A stretch of 64,000 bases of DNA from Varroa destructor (GCF_002443255.2 NW_019211458.1:30248187-30312186); one strand, 5' to 3'; numbered from the stretch's first letter, positions 13,805 to 25,928 are shown. The notes: generated by a model from the sequence alone, not told the origin. Translations and numbers: made by a program.

Positions 13805-15487
13805 CAGGATACATAAGAATATTAAAAAAGGACTGAAAAAATAGATTCCTTGGTTGAGAAAATGGGGAAAAACTTGTTGCTTTAAAAGCAAAATAAAAGG
13901 TATTAGGCAGAAAGTAGAAAACCGAGGAAAATATAAGTAAACAATTTGTGTCCAGCCTCTTTAAAATAGAAGCAGTTCTACTAAATTACATCGCTCTTTG
14001 AAATTCAACATGTTTAGAGTTTTTAGAGACATTTTGTTTTTTTTTTCTATCTCACAGACATAGTATGTTCTATTTCATAATATGTTTAGATCGATATTTT
14101 TGGGTTAATTTTTTTTTTTATTACACGGATACATAAAGGCTGGAGTGTATGATTTTTTATATGATATTATAATTTTTTGAAGAAATAGCAAGTTGGAGGC
14201 GAACCACGGTAATTGGCGCTTTCTCGATGAGAAGCTACAACGGGCAGAGATAAAGGAAGCTAATTTTGTATAAATGATAGAGGTAATAATGTTTTGTATC
14301 ATGACGAGAAAAACTTTATTCTCTGTAATACTCCATAATATACCAATACATGTTAATTGTACTATTAACGCGAATGTTACGTGTTTTTATTGCGTTTCGT
14401 GTATAATACCCCTATGGCAACCGCAACTGTTTGGCAGCTTAGCCTTTATAGCTGAAGTAAAATGGTTTGCATAAGTGAAATCGTTCTAACGTTGTATTTT
14501 ATTTCAGATTAATATGCTCGTCAACATTGTCACCCAGCGCACCGCTGCACTTGCACCCATGATATTGATCTTCTCTTGTTTACGTTACCTTTCATAGATT
14601 ATTTGATTGCAATATTTTTTGGTTGGTTTTGCTCACACAATAAAATTGGTTATTGAGTTCGCTATTATTACAATCTTAAGGTTGGATGGTTCTCATAACC
14701 AATTGGTTGTATCAGTTCATCATGAGTTGCATGTTTTTTGTTTCCAGCTGCATAATGACGTTGTGTGCAAAAGCTTGATGTTTCAGTATCGTCCCTTTTT
14801 TCCTTTATTCCAGTATGTCCCTTATTTCCTATTCCTAGTAGCGGAATAGGGAATGCTTTCCCTTATGTCAGTTATCACAATCGTAAACCAGTTGAGATTT
14901 TCAAACCTTGACTTTATCGATGTACAAATACGTGCAGGATGAACAACAATAATTACTTATCAATTAGACATGGGGTAAACCGATAAAGCGCCGACTACAA
15001 TAAACGTTGAGGACTACCTGGCCAATCTTCAATGTAACTAGCATTTCTATCCTGCGAAACAGCCCAAGTGCTTATGTCAACTCGGAAAAATGCATGTTAG
15101 GGAACGGCTTTACAAGCGCCGATTTTGCTCAGTGACGGCAAGGACATCGACAAGTTTAAAGGTAGCTACGATGAAGAATCGGAAACGATATCATACAGAA
15201 AATATTACGCTTCGTTCATGTCGAAATGAAGTAGCATCGTTTTTACCGGTGGTAAAAAATAAAAATATAATGACCCTTCAAGCATTAATCGAAATATAGA
15301 TTTTCTAAATTAAATACTCTGTAGAGCTAAGGTCTGTCATTGGCAGTCAATCCGAAGCGTTTGGATCAAGCTAACTAAATATATATATCCGCCTCAAATT
15401 GCTAATGGAACTTACACGTATATGTTAACTGCGATCTGCCAAATTTTAAGCCAATTTCGAACTAACATTTCGCGTGATTTTTTTCAG

Positions 15488-15641
15488 GTTCATGAATGGA
15501 TTTATACAAACGCATAGCCTCGCAAGTGAATGCAGAGTCTGCTATAGAAAAAAGCCATCGCTGCGTGAGCACCATATCGGATTCGCCTTCTCCAGTAGTC
15601 GTAACCTCAAGAGTAGAAGCAGTAAAAATCGCCTTAATTGA
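15488..15641 (+). pseudogene. Possible decayed zinc-finger exon
   Basis: A good acceptor (a T run, then CAG, ending at 15487) is followed in one frame by about 50 residues containing CRVCYRKKPSLREHHIGF. This keeps the CxxC pair and the Leu-x-x-His end of a C2H2 finger, but about three residues are missing between Cys2 and Leu and the His spacing is wrong. That frame needs phase 2, whereas every good unit in the array is phase 1; in phase 1 it stops after two codons. A broken unit, or chance. Confidence 0.25.
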
Positions 15642-17786
15642 TAGCAAAGTTCGAATAAGCACGACCCTAACAACATGAACCTTGTCCGCAGACTGTTCAA
15701 GCATCAGACAAATGATCTATTGAGAAACAAGATTTGGCTGAGCGGTAATGTAACAGTTGACGACCCTGCATAACCCGGATTTGTACTACACATTGCCAAC
15801 TTTGAGAGTTGGCTGTTCATGCTTGGGTACGAGGTACCATTATTACTTAAAATGAGCTCGTTTATTAAGAAATGTAACAACCCTAACTGATACTCAATTA
15901 GCTTAAAGCAAAGTCAGGTATGACTAAGATTCATAGTGCATTACAGTAGCACTGACCGTTCTGTAGCGAAGTTGTAGGTTAACATGCGATGACTGTCCGG
16001 CTTTTGTCTCTATTGACCTGACGCATACGACAGATTGTACAAAAAACATTGGTAGTAGTCGTAACGGCATCAGCTCAAGCGCCCTCTTCACGGACACATA
16101 TCAACAGAATGATTCTTGTATTTCGTGAATAAAGCGTAAACTTTGAGAGAAAACGTTAAAAGATTTATCACATTCGTATTGACACACTCATAACATTACA
16201 CGATAATATTACTGGTATTATATTTTAATTGAGGTAAATAAGAATAGTCACGCCTTAGGTACTGCAGAGTTAGGCTGCTAGCAGTTGCAGTTTTCGAGCT
16301 TACGTGGCTGCATTTGCTCAGCCAAAAGAATTGCAACTTTGTCACTTTACACATTTTTAATTCGATATGGTATGTGTTTTGTGAAAAGTGTAAAACCTAC
16401 ATGTGGGTAAAACAAAAAAGGACAAGTTGAAGTTAATTAGATATATTTTAAAAGAGATATTAAGGTAAATTTGGTGAAAAATCGTTGGAAGTTATAAAGG
16501 CTGTTGGTAAATGTCATTGCTCTTATCTTGATTTACATGCCTGCTCCTTTTTTAGGAACTTCTAATTAAGACCGCTCTGACGATGTATGAGTGCAGTATG
16601 AGATTTCATAATTTGCTTTTCTTATCCGACATCGTGGAAAGGAACCGGCCAATTCCGGTGCAAGGTATTGCTCATGAATATACGGTTCGATATATTGTAC
16701 CTATGGTTATTTTTTAGTTTATCGAACATTTTTATTGTGTTTGTTATTATATTTATTATTACTATAGAATCGTACGAGAATATGCGAACAAGTTGATGTA
16801 TCAAACAACGTATGCTACCTAAATTTCTTGGTTTTGTTCAATGCTATTGTCATCGCTATATATATAGTAATATGAATCGTTTGAGCTCGTGTATATATAC
16901 TTAGAGTGGACTATTTTTAGAGTGGTATTAATCTTGTGACAAGGACGAAACTATTGCCTCGCATATATGGAGCAAATAAACGTGACTGTGGGCCTAGTTC
17001 AAGCCAACATGAATGAAATAGTTTTTTTTTTGTATGCCAGTACGGTCGCTGCGTTAACTAACTTCAATAAAGTTATGAAATCGAAATCATGAAACTGCTG
17101 AAATTGGTGAACCATTCTAATATAATAATAAACTCTAGCAAATGTAGGTTTAACCTTTTAGGTAAACGGTACTCGCAAAGAAGTTGAATCGGCTAAATAA
17201 ACCTGTGATGCTAGCTATCGCTGTTGAGTAGTAGGAATAGTTGCATCTGCAAGAGTGCTAGTAAAAATAGAGCATGTGCACTAAACTTAATAGTCAGGCT
17301 CCGTCTGTAATATCAGTCCCGTTCTGAATAAAAAACTGTTCTAGCTTCAAGTTGTTGCAGATATGCCTATTTTTTTTATTATCGCTGTTTGAAATAAATG
17401 CACCCTTACAAGTATCTAATAAGTCAGGAAAGACTTCGTTTGTAAAACTGATCTATTCCGCAGTCTCTGATACATTAAATGCGTTGCTCAGCTAACATAT
17501 AAGAACTCAATAGGTCGCGTGTGCGCATTCTAGTACAGCTTCTAATACTGCTTCTTCTTTTAGGTTGTTTTAAGCATGCGGATCTTCTGCGACGACCTCT
17601 TTCCATCCTGCGTAGCTATCTGAAATTATAAGTCTGAACATACGCGTTTTTGCGTCAATTTATTATATTATTTTTATTCACATTTTGTTGTTTTTACGGT
17701 TACTTTTTTGCATTCATAGAACAACATCAATGACTTCCAGCACGTTTTGTATGTTTTTCAAATTCTAATATCCACGCACTTATTAG

Positions 17787-17986
17787 ATCTGCAAGAATTG
17801 GCTATCAATCCTACAGTAGCTCAACAAGTGAGCATCGAGTTTGGACGTACGCAAAACGAATACAGTGAACAAAACGAGAACAGCAAGATTCGCCCGTTGA
17901 CAACAACGACGGAAATAAAGACGACCCATCACATAAGCCAGAAGCTATTCCATATTATCGGATCGTGTCTGTATGAAAAGTTTTAA
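17787..17986 (+). CDS. Candidate finger-less alternative terminal exon
   Basis: An acceptor (CGCACTTATTAG) ends at 17786. The following frame, entered in the same phase as the zinc-finger units, is open for 65 residues to a TAA. It begins (D)LQELAINPTVAQQVSIEFG and has no cysteine/histidine finger. Position and phase fit a short non-finger isoform of the downstream locus. Length alone is not decisive, the tract before the acceptor is modest, and no homology was recognised. Confidence 0.3.
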
Positions 17987-18116
17987 TTCAGATCGTCGTG
18001 TAATATCAGAAGTGAGAACGCATACCGTTATTTATAGCAATATTAAAGCTGTTCTATTTTTAGATTTGCAACAGTTACGAAGGCAAGCCCCTAATGACAT
18101 TGCGTGTCTATTGCAG

Positions 18117-18200
18117 TCGCTTCCGGCAGCGGAATTCTGATCCCCACGAGTGAAGCTGCTCCCGTTGTTGACACGGGCATGGCGGGTGTTTCCATTCTTG
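18117..18200 (+). CDS. Candidate small cassette exon ahead of ZF1
   Basis: The 84-bp block is bounded by an acceptor (GTGTCTATTGCAG) and a donor (CTTG then GTAGGT). It is phase 1 at both ends, so it can be skipped or included without changing frame. It encodes about 28 mostly small and hydrophobic residues (ASGSGILIPTSEAAPVV). Spliced to 18501 it joins the ZF1 reading frame. Without transcript data it could also be an unused open stretch. Confidence 0.45.
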
Positions 18201-18500
18201 GTAGGTTGCTGCTCAGCAACCCAATTAATCGGTCCCAGCGTCCAACGAACCTATATCCAATTGTCATATCTTATTTGCAAACGAATAATAAGTACTGCAA
18301 ATATCTAATTACCATATGTCATTTTCTTCGTTCGTCACACCTGTCTAGAATGCATTGCCTAAATGCGTTGATGATATCATATAAGCTTAAGCTAGCCTCT
18401 AATGATAATGGAGCAACCGTTAACTTCACCATTTCCATATGCCCTCATATCTGCGGATAATCAACAGCTCAGCGGCTTCAGGCGCGAACACCTCCTCCAG

Positions 18501-18985
18501 ACGACGCAGCATCGGGTCCACCTTTACTCTCGTCGGGTAGCGCAGCGTCTGCACTGGCAGGACCGTCAGCGTCTGCTGCTGCTGCTGCGGCGGCGGCAGC
18601 TGCTGCTGCTGCCGCCGCCGCCGCTGTCGGTCTTCCAGCAGCATTAGCTACTGCGCTCGGGGATAACCTGCCTCCCCTTCCTGCGTTACCGCCGCTTGCG
18701 ACACTTGGACCTCCACACGGGGGCCCAGTGGTGCCTGGCGGACTGGGGGCTTGTACAGCAGACGCTCGTTGCGTGGGATGCGGGTTCGAAGCCAGCGACG
18801 ACAACGCGTTACTTGTGCACTCGTACCAGTGTGGGGTGTTACGACGAACGGTGCGCGGGGGATGGAGCCAGCAGTCGGAGATGCGGGCGCTTGGCACTCA
18901 CAAATGTCGCTTTTGTGATTATCGCGACTATGCCGAGTACAATGTGAAGAAACATGAGCAAAGGAGCCATTTTGGCCTCCGCTGA
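18501..18985 (+). CDS. ZF1: alternative terminal exon, C2HC + C2H2 finger pair
   Basis: The acceptor CACCTCCTCCAG is followed by AC, completing a split codon, then 160 codons to TGA. The tail starts DDAASGPPLL and includes a run of 17 alanines. Two zinc fingers follow: C-x2-C-x12-H-x3-C from about residue 91 (CVGCGFEASDDNALLVHSYQ then C) and C-x2-C-x12-H-x4-H from about 136 (CRFCDYRDYAEYNVKKHEQ). A first finger ending in Cys followed by a C-x-x-C-x-Y finger is the arrangement of many Drosophila Lola isoforms. Other acceptors at 18467 (phase 1) and 18472 or 18481 (phase 0) are possible. Inferred role: DNA-binding end of a nuclear transcription factor isoform. AATAAA follows at 19099. Confidence 0.8.
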
Positions 18986-21900
18986 TAGTAGTAATAGTTG
19001 GATAGTGTAGTATTAGTAACTAGGGTGAGAAGAGTGACGTTGTTACAGAAAAAAGTGACATCAGTGCATGATACGCAATATTATATGACTATGAACGAAA
19101 TAAATTAAGTGGGGTGACAACGAGTGCAACTGGTAAAGTAATATATAATAGCCGAGCTAGTGGATGATTTCAGCGATTAGTAACGGGGTGTAAAACGTGC
19201 AATCGATTGAGGTATTACTATACATCATAAGTGTATATGATTATTATTATGTAGTAAGTTGAGAATGGCTTTGGGTGTCAAACGTTGACAACAGTATAAA
19301 AATATGTGTATATTAGATAGCATTTTCAACAAGTGTTTTCGTATTGCTTTGAATCAGGGCGATAACAAACTGCAAACTATTTTGAAAAGTTGGCAAGAGC
19401 TGAATGAGTCTGCGTACCGATGTTGATATTACTTCGTGAAACAATGCACATATAGAGTTGGATATGGAGTAGAGTTCTTTTGCCTATAACAAATAACCCG
19501 TAGGTAAAGGTTCTTATATAGGTTAAGTGGGGAGATAAATAAAAGCTGCTCTATTAAAAAAGAAGCTTTTACCAATATGGTGGCGTTCATTAGCACTGAA
19601 ATTACTTGTAAATTGATGTACCCGGTCAATGCCGCTTTTAAAGGCCTACCTAAAGAAACTCTTTGTGATAACAAGATGATAACTTATGATCAAAGGGAAT
19701 TTAAGTTTTGACTTCCTCAACATGGGCATGGATTTGAATTGTGGATTCACTCTAGGCTATAAGAGGTTGTATGTTCAGCGATGAAAGCAAGAAAATTTGT
19801 GGCTGTAAAGAAGAACGTCTTTAATTGTATTCGAACAAAAACGAAGAGTTTGGAGCCTATCTAGAGCTGTGCACCTGAGGAACATGAACCATAATTCAAA
19901 CTAATAACTGAGTACGTAAAGCAAAACTATTGATGGAGGGTCAGCATAAAATATCTTTAATACTCTACAATAATAATAATTGCTCTATTGCATAATTGCT
20001 ATATTATGTTAGAAGTCGCGATTTTTATTACATCGAAGAATTGCGCGTAGAATTGCGCTTCAAACCGCCATATCCGGCCGAACATGCAACTCAAGTTATG
20101 TCCACGTACCAGGAAGCCGGGTCCATACAACTATATATAATAATAGAATAACTGTGTGCTTGTGCTTACGACCGAAACATAGGCTGTGAAGCATTTGAAA
20201 ATATTGCAATACGATTATTGTCCGATTGTAATAATGCCATGCATTTATGGAAAAACTTAGTAATGGGATGTTTGCGATACTTGCGTATGATGTATTATAG
20301 AAAATATTTAAAATAGCTTCAGATCGATAAACCTTGTTTTTGGATCGTGACTGCGGTCTTCCATTTTCTTTTGGCTCTTCACAGTTTGAGCAAGGCCATA
20401 GCATCTAACTGTTGATGGTGACGTACCTTAATAAAAGTCAGTGTTTCGCTCTGTGTGGGTAGGATATGTGCGCCCGTGTATTTCTGAGCCTGTATGTGTA
20501 ACGTGTAGCTGTGACCGCGTGAAGTTTTCAATGTACGAGGGCTACGAGCTCATTGAATATACTATAAGGTTCTTCTCAATGTGGGGGTATCACAGCGTAT
20601 TATATTTAATAGCTCCTGCCTTAGAAAACAAGATAAAAAAAAATCGAAAATCTTACAAAGTGAGAAATAGGTATTTATTAAAAAAAATTTTACTACAATG
20701 TGGTACTTTCTTGCGAATCTACTTGCCCTGCTCTTTTATGTAGCAATTGAACCGTAACTTTGTCAGGAAGTGTTATTCCTCTTATCTTTCTATTAACCTG
20801 CATATTTTCTGCACGTTTCTCATGTGTGTATGGCTCAAAAATCGTATCTTACTAAAACATGGCCAGATTTGGTTGTACATTTGTTTGCTAAAAGATGATG
20901 CTTGCCAACTACGACGTCACCGAACGGGCTGTGGTATTTTCCCATAGAGAGAAAATCTGCTTTACTAAGCGGACATGATTGCTATTTCTTGCCCCTGTGG
21001 CGTACGAAAAATTACGTGCGTTTCGAACCATATTCAATGCGTTCATCCTGTTCATAGTAGACTGTTGTGTGTAATTTATAATTACTGCTGAGATGGAAAA
21101 AGCCAACGATAACGAATTAGCACGGCTGATGCTATGTATTTGACTCCGCTTTTGTTTGTCGTCGTAGTGTACAATGACTTCCTTCTATAAAAATAGCAAT
21201 GACATATATTTATAGGCAAAGAAGCCGGTTTGGACGGACCAGTCGAAACATAATCAATATTTTTGTACATGGTTGTCCACTTTTAAAATAATTATCACTA
21301 TTTTTACCAACATCAATATTAGAAAACGACGTTGAAATAAGTGATGAACCTTAGTTGTTTGGTGTTGTCCCGTAAGCTCCAGTGGCTTTTGTTTGCATTG
21401 TGAGTCCTGTGTGTTATCATGAACTCGATGGTAGTAAACGTGCGAAATGGTTATATTACCGAAAACAGAAAAATACTAATAGTTTCTGTATTTTATTACT
21501 AAGTGATTTCTTTTGATAACCCTAGCGTACTCGTTTACTTCAACGAAACATAAACATTTAATATATTTATTGACTTTGGATTGTATCCATATATGTAAAA
21601 GAAATTTATTTTTTGCGCAGATTATATTTACAAAGCCAATCTTTACATACACATATTTATATGTCTATATACATCTTGCTCTCAATATATACACACCCAC
21701 ATATATACATAAAGCAAGTATACGTACATTTACATGCGAGACTTCACGTGTTCGCTTATGAAGTATGGTAAAGTAAAATAAATATATTTCTCAAATCTAT
21801 TAGCTTGGAGTTTTAATTTTGCAATGTTGTTTTGAGGTAAGCAGTTCTTAATTATGCGAGTGTGTTATATAAAATTCTATTTAAACGTATATGTAATGCG

Positions 21901-22498
21901 TACATATCTGTTTTTTCCAGCTATAAAAATCAGATACCCTGTTGAATAACACTAGTTGGACATATACTACGAGTAACAGTTCTAACAGTTCCCTTTACTT
22001 ACAGGTGATACGGTCGCATCTTTGAAGGACACGTCCACGGCATAATTAGCTTCTCTGGCAGCATTTTTTGTGTCGACTATGTCGAAATTGCAAGATCTAG
22101 AAACTGCATAAAATGATATACTAATCAATCCGATAGATTTGCAACACCTTCAAGTTACCAATACACCACAACTGAACAATATTAACAAATTTTAATGCAC
22201 TAGATCGACAAATTTTGCTTATTCTCAACGTGCGGCTTACGGTTTACGGTGCCTAACTTTCCTGAGGATAACCGGTACACCACGAACGTCTCACTTATGC
22301 ACACCACTATTTAGGTGGGATACTTATAATGGCAATAAACGCAAACATAAAAATTGGTTACTTACAGCTCGCATTACGTTGTACTTGTAAACAAGTCGGA
22401 GCTATTATTGGTTTTCCTCGTTGACTTCCTCCATCCTGATTCACCTGACATCCGATCGATTGACCCTATTACTGTTATTGTTATTGGCATATTTCCAG
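18986..22498. other. Spacer between ZF1 and ZF2
   Basis: This holds the ZF1 3' UTR, then AT-rich sequence without fingers. Two good acceptors occur at 21920 (GTTTTTTCCAG) and 22004 (CCCTTTACTTACAG). Read in phase 1 they stop after 9 and 13 further codons, so they encode nothing recognisable. They could serve a poison exon or be decoys. Confidence 0.45.
19099..19104 (+). terminator. Candidate polyadenylation signal for ZF1
   Basis: AATAAA lies 114 bp after the ZF1 stop codon, well placed for a terminal exon of its own. Confidence 0.5.
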
Positions 22499-22959
22499 GT
22501 ACACAAGCGGATGTTGTTACGGTTGCAGCTGCCACTGCAGTTGCTGGATCAGCTGCTTTGCGTCTGTCCATAGCCCGACTGGCGGACGAAGAGCTTGAGA
22601 CAATGGAGATCCCGGTCGATCCCCCACTGGACCTCGCAGTCGCTATCGGCTCTGGTGATAACTGTAACGCTGTGTATCACGCGATCGCGCAGTGCTTTCG
22701 CAAAGATGAACGCTGCTTCGTCTGCTGCTACTGTACGAATTCTTACAGCCAACTCACGCAGCTGCTTCTCCACCTGCAGATGCATCCGGGCCGGCGACCT
22801 TACCGATGTCATGCGTGTGGCCAGGCATATAAGACCTGGAACAACCTCGACTCGCATCGAATGATGACCCACGAACGCGGCCTGTACACGTGCGACAAGT
22901 GCAGCTACAAAACGCAGTGGGGTAGCGAATTCTCATTTCATGTTGACAACGAATGTTAG
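22499..22959 (+). CDS. ZF2: alternative terminal exon with three zinc fingers
   Basis: The acceptor GGCATATTTCCAG is followed by GT, completing a split codon, then about 152 codons to TAG. An N-terminal linker (TQADVVTVAAATAVAGSAAL) and an acidic stretch lead to three fingers. The first starts near residue 76 (VCCYCTNSYSQLTQLLLHLQ, C2H2). The second is YRCHACGQAYKTWNNLDSHR (C2H2, H-x4-H). The last is YTCDKCSYKTQWGSEFSFHV, ending in Cys (C2HC). The open frame extends left of the acceptor, but that part is hydrophobic and intron-like, and no in-frame ATG is needed. Inferred role: DNA-binding end of one isoform. Confidence 0.88.
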
Positions 22960-23970
22960 AAAAGAAAACAGACGAACAACTTACTCAAAATGTATTGCAT
23001 AGAAGCAATGAGGAAATCATTACTATTATTAGGGAACGAGAAGAGGCATACGGCTAAACGAAAGCAACCGTATCAAAATTATATGTGGTGCTAATGAGGA
23101 CAAAGTGTCTTCTTATCTGGAACTAATTACTTCATCAATTCATCACTCCCGCAGACAGTGCGGCATAGAAAGATGACCAGATTCTTGTAGGGGTCTTAAT
23201 CTCTTCTTGAAAACGTGTAATTATCAAGATTTAACGACAGATTTGAACGACATGCTTATAACATTAGGATATATTAGACAGTAGCAGAGAGAAAACATAA
23301 ACTTCTACGAATGGTTAATCTGGTCTTGGACTGGTATCGTCTGTTCCGCAAGAACGGGTTACGAATTAACGATAATCTACGGAACTGAATCGCCTGTTTT
23401 CCATTTGATTAATAGTAGCACTGAGACTTGCTGCATTACCATGCTTCACTAATCTGACAGTACATATTAATAACCGCATATTCAAAGATCTTCACTTGTG
23501 GTAATATAATGGTGATTCCCCTCAGTTGTTAATAATAAACTGAAATCATCCATTGCATTTGAATACTTTACCACTTTAGGCAGTATAATTTAAGGATGTG
23601 TAGAAATAATGCTGCCTAGGAACAGTCGGAACCGATGATTTACTAGCTTACGTATTATTGATTAGACATGGAAGCAGTGGGAAGCTAACAATGTGGAGCG
23701 AAAGAATATGTATACAGGGCCAAAGAAAATGTAGGTAACGATTTCCAGCGAACTGAATATCTATTTAAGAGTGAAACAGGTTAACGCTTTTTTGTTGTCT
23801 AAAACATAAAGGACATACTCTTCTTCTCTAGAAGAGGTAAGGAGGTTACTAAAATGGCAGCTTCCTACTCAGGCTTGGATCTACATTTATGTATATTACG
23901 ATGAATATATATGTATGACACAAATATATGCCAACGTATGTATATATATATATATATGTATATATATATG

Positions 23971-24001
<31 letters not shown>

Positions 24002-24841
24002 CAATGAACATTGACGAGGATATATCATTGTGTTTTCCTTTTTCTCATAATAGTTCTTTTTATGATTTTGTAAGGTTTCTAAACACAGATTTAGTATATT
24101 TTAATACCAATGTGATCGCTACCGCTGCAAAGTGCGCATCTAATTCAATTTACCCCTTCCAGAGACCGGCGAAGCAGTAGAAACCATGTACATGGTGGCA
24201 CGGCAATCTCATCATTTGTTGGCCAGGATAACTGTCGGTTTTTTTTCAAGCGGAACAACATAGCTTCTAGTACGAATACCTATCAATAAAGTAATTCGTG
24301 TTACTTAATTTGACTGGTATTATATACATGCTAAATAGTAACTGTCGTAGTCAACTGAGTTTTGACTGTGCTTAACTGGCTGAAGAGTCCTTGTTTAAGG
24401 CACTTAACCGCTTATTTTTTTACACAGGCTAATTAAAACTGAATACACATACACTTGTATTAGTATTCAAATATATTTGGTAAAATTGGTGAATCAAGTA
24501 TGACTAAGGGTATAACAATGGAGGTTCCTGTCCAACTTATCCTCTTGCTTCCACTGTGTAATTAATTCTTTTATTGCGCTTCTGTCCTTTACACCATATG
24601 CCTGCCGCAGATATCTGTGCTACTCTTTTCCTGGACGACATCTTCCAAAACGTTTAATGCATAAAAATATCTCGTTGGTTGACTTAGTGTTACTTTCTTA
24701 CCTTCCTGGTGACCCGTCCCTTAGCAATGTCCGTGGGTATTCTCGGCACCCGAAGATGCGCGCAGCCAGTACTCTGTCTCGACGACTCGCTCGAAGCGAT
24801 GGCGACGCCGTCGTCTTCACAACCATGCATTGTTCCTGCAG
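22960..24841. other. Spacer between ZF2 and ZF3
   Basis: AT-rich sequence with no coding exon seen. It includes an (AT)n tract at 23941-24001. An AATAAA at 23534 could end ZF2 transcripts. Confidence 0.45.
23941..24001. repeat. (AT)n microsatellite
   Basis: A nearly pure AT dinucleotide tract of about 60 bp with a few TG interruptions. Confidence 0.95.
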
Positions 24842-25284
24842 GCACCTTATCCTCGGATCCGTACGGCAGTGGCGTCGTTGACGACGAGCCTACGAACCCC
24901 AATGCTGTGGGGCCACAACGCATTTCCGTTCAGACAATGGAGCAGATCGTACAGCGAGCCGTAGTTCGCAATAATTACACATGCCCTATCTGTCAGTACG
25001 GCAAAGCCAAAGGTAAGAAGGTGTTCGAAGCGCATGTGATGACGCACACGGGAGAACGGCCATTTAAGTGCGACTATTGCGACAAACGTTTCAACAAGGT
25101 TGGCATCATGGACACGCATCGGTGGACACATCCAGAGGCTGAGCCCTTCTCGTGTCCATGCGGTACATTTTCGACGAGATCTCGCCGTGAAATGAACACC
25201 CACCAGACAAGATGTCAGATATTCGCCCAGTTAATGGCAGCGCACACGAAAAACGTTGATGATGTCGTACTGCTCGGAGGTTAA
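24842..25284 (+). CDS. ZF3: alternative terminal exon with three zinc fingers
   Basis: The acceptor CATTGTTCCTGCAG is followed by GC, completing a split codon, then about 146 codons to TAA. The tail starts TLSSDPYGSGVVDDEP. From about residue 48 come YTCPICQYGKAKGKKVFEAH (C2H2 with 13 residues between Cys2 and His1) and FKCDYCDKRFNKVGIMDTHR (canonical C2H2, joined by a TGERP linker). The third is an atypical finger with only one residue between its cysteines (SCPCGTFSTRSRREMNTHQ, ending in Cys). An alternative acceptor at 24724 is also phase 1 and would add 39 residues. Inferred role: DNA-binding end of one isoform. Confidence 0.88.
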
Positions 25285-25517
25285 GAAAATGACGAAAATA
25301 GCTATCGACATTATATAATTAATAGATGGCTCGATCGGATAAATTGACGTGATGAGGTGATTGACGGAGCGCGATTGCATAAATGAAGGCCAAAGTACGA
25401 ACCACTTTTTCATATGAGCGCATAGCACTTTATTTACATATGAAAGAGCAAGGAAATTTAAGGATGTCGCCACAGGATCTATCATAATAATAAGATTACT
25501 ATTTTGCTTTCCTTCTG

Positions 25518-25521
<4 letters not shown>

Positions 25522-25585
<64 letters not shown>
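25522..25585. repeat. (CT)n-(AT)n compound microsatellite
   Basis: About 27 bp of CT repeats run directly into about 37 bp of AT repeats. Confidence 0.95.
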
Positions 25586-25588
<3 letters not shown>

Positions 25589-25850
25589 GAAGAGATAAAT
25601 ACAATAGATTGGAGCAGGAGAAGAGCAAAAAATTGCAGTTATATGTAAGAGACTCTACTTGATATTTGCGCGGTGTAAATCTGAAAAGACTATTATTTAT
25701 GATTGAAAACAGCACGTGACAGATAAAGTTACAATGCCAACTAATGAATCTTTTACAATCGTATGCGAAAGTTTTTCATAACAAAAACATCCGCAAGAAG
25801 AATTTTTTTAAATATGAACAGTTTCAATTTACGGCGGCAAACAAGAAGTC

Positions 25851-25853
25851 CAT

Positions 25854-25928
<75 letters not shown>
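25851..25928. repeat. (AT)n microsatellite with CATA flank
   Basis: A few CATA units grade into a long AT tract. It generates spurious Tyr-Ile open frames on both strands. Confidence 0.95.

Larger units (their letters stand above)
13126..17786. other. SART1 3' UTR and spacer before the zinc-finger array
   Basis: No BTB-like or other recognisable coding exon is visible in this AT-rich 4.6 kb, although the shared 5' exons of the downstream array would be expected upstream of 17.8 kb. Acceptor-like sites at 14508, 15132, 15487 and 17563 are followed by short open frames at most. Reading 17564-17631 as a phase-1 exon gives 22 residues before a stop, within chance expectation. Confidence 0.5.

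Noticed and set aside
13126..17786. BTB domain exon for the array
   Set aside because: I looked for the conserved BTB sequence in all + frames here and elsewhere in the window and did not see it. A profile search would be more sensitive.
10647..18501. SART1 exons splicing into the zinc-finger array
   Set aside because: Several SART1 introns are phase 1 and so are compatible, but SART1 is complete with its own stop and a full conserved C-terminus. The match in phase is expected one time in three.
18478..18897. 139-codon minus-strand frame with polyalanine
   Set aside because: It is the antisense of the GC-rich ZF1 exon. The + strand carries real fingers in order, and the minus frame has no domain.
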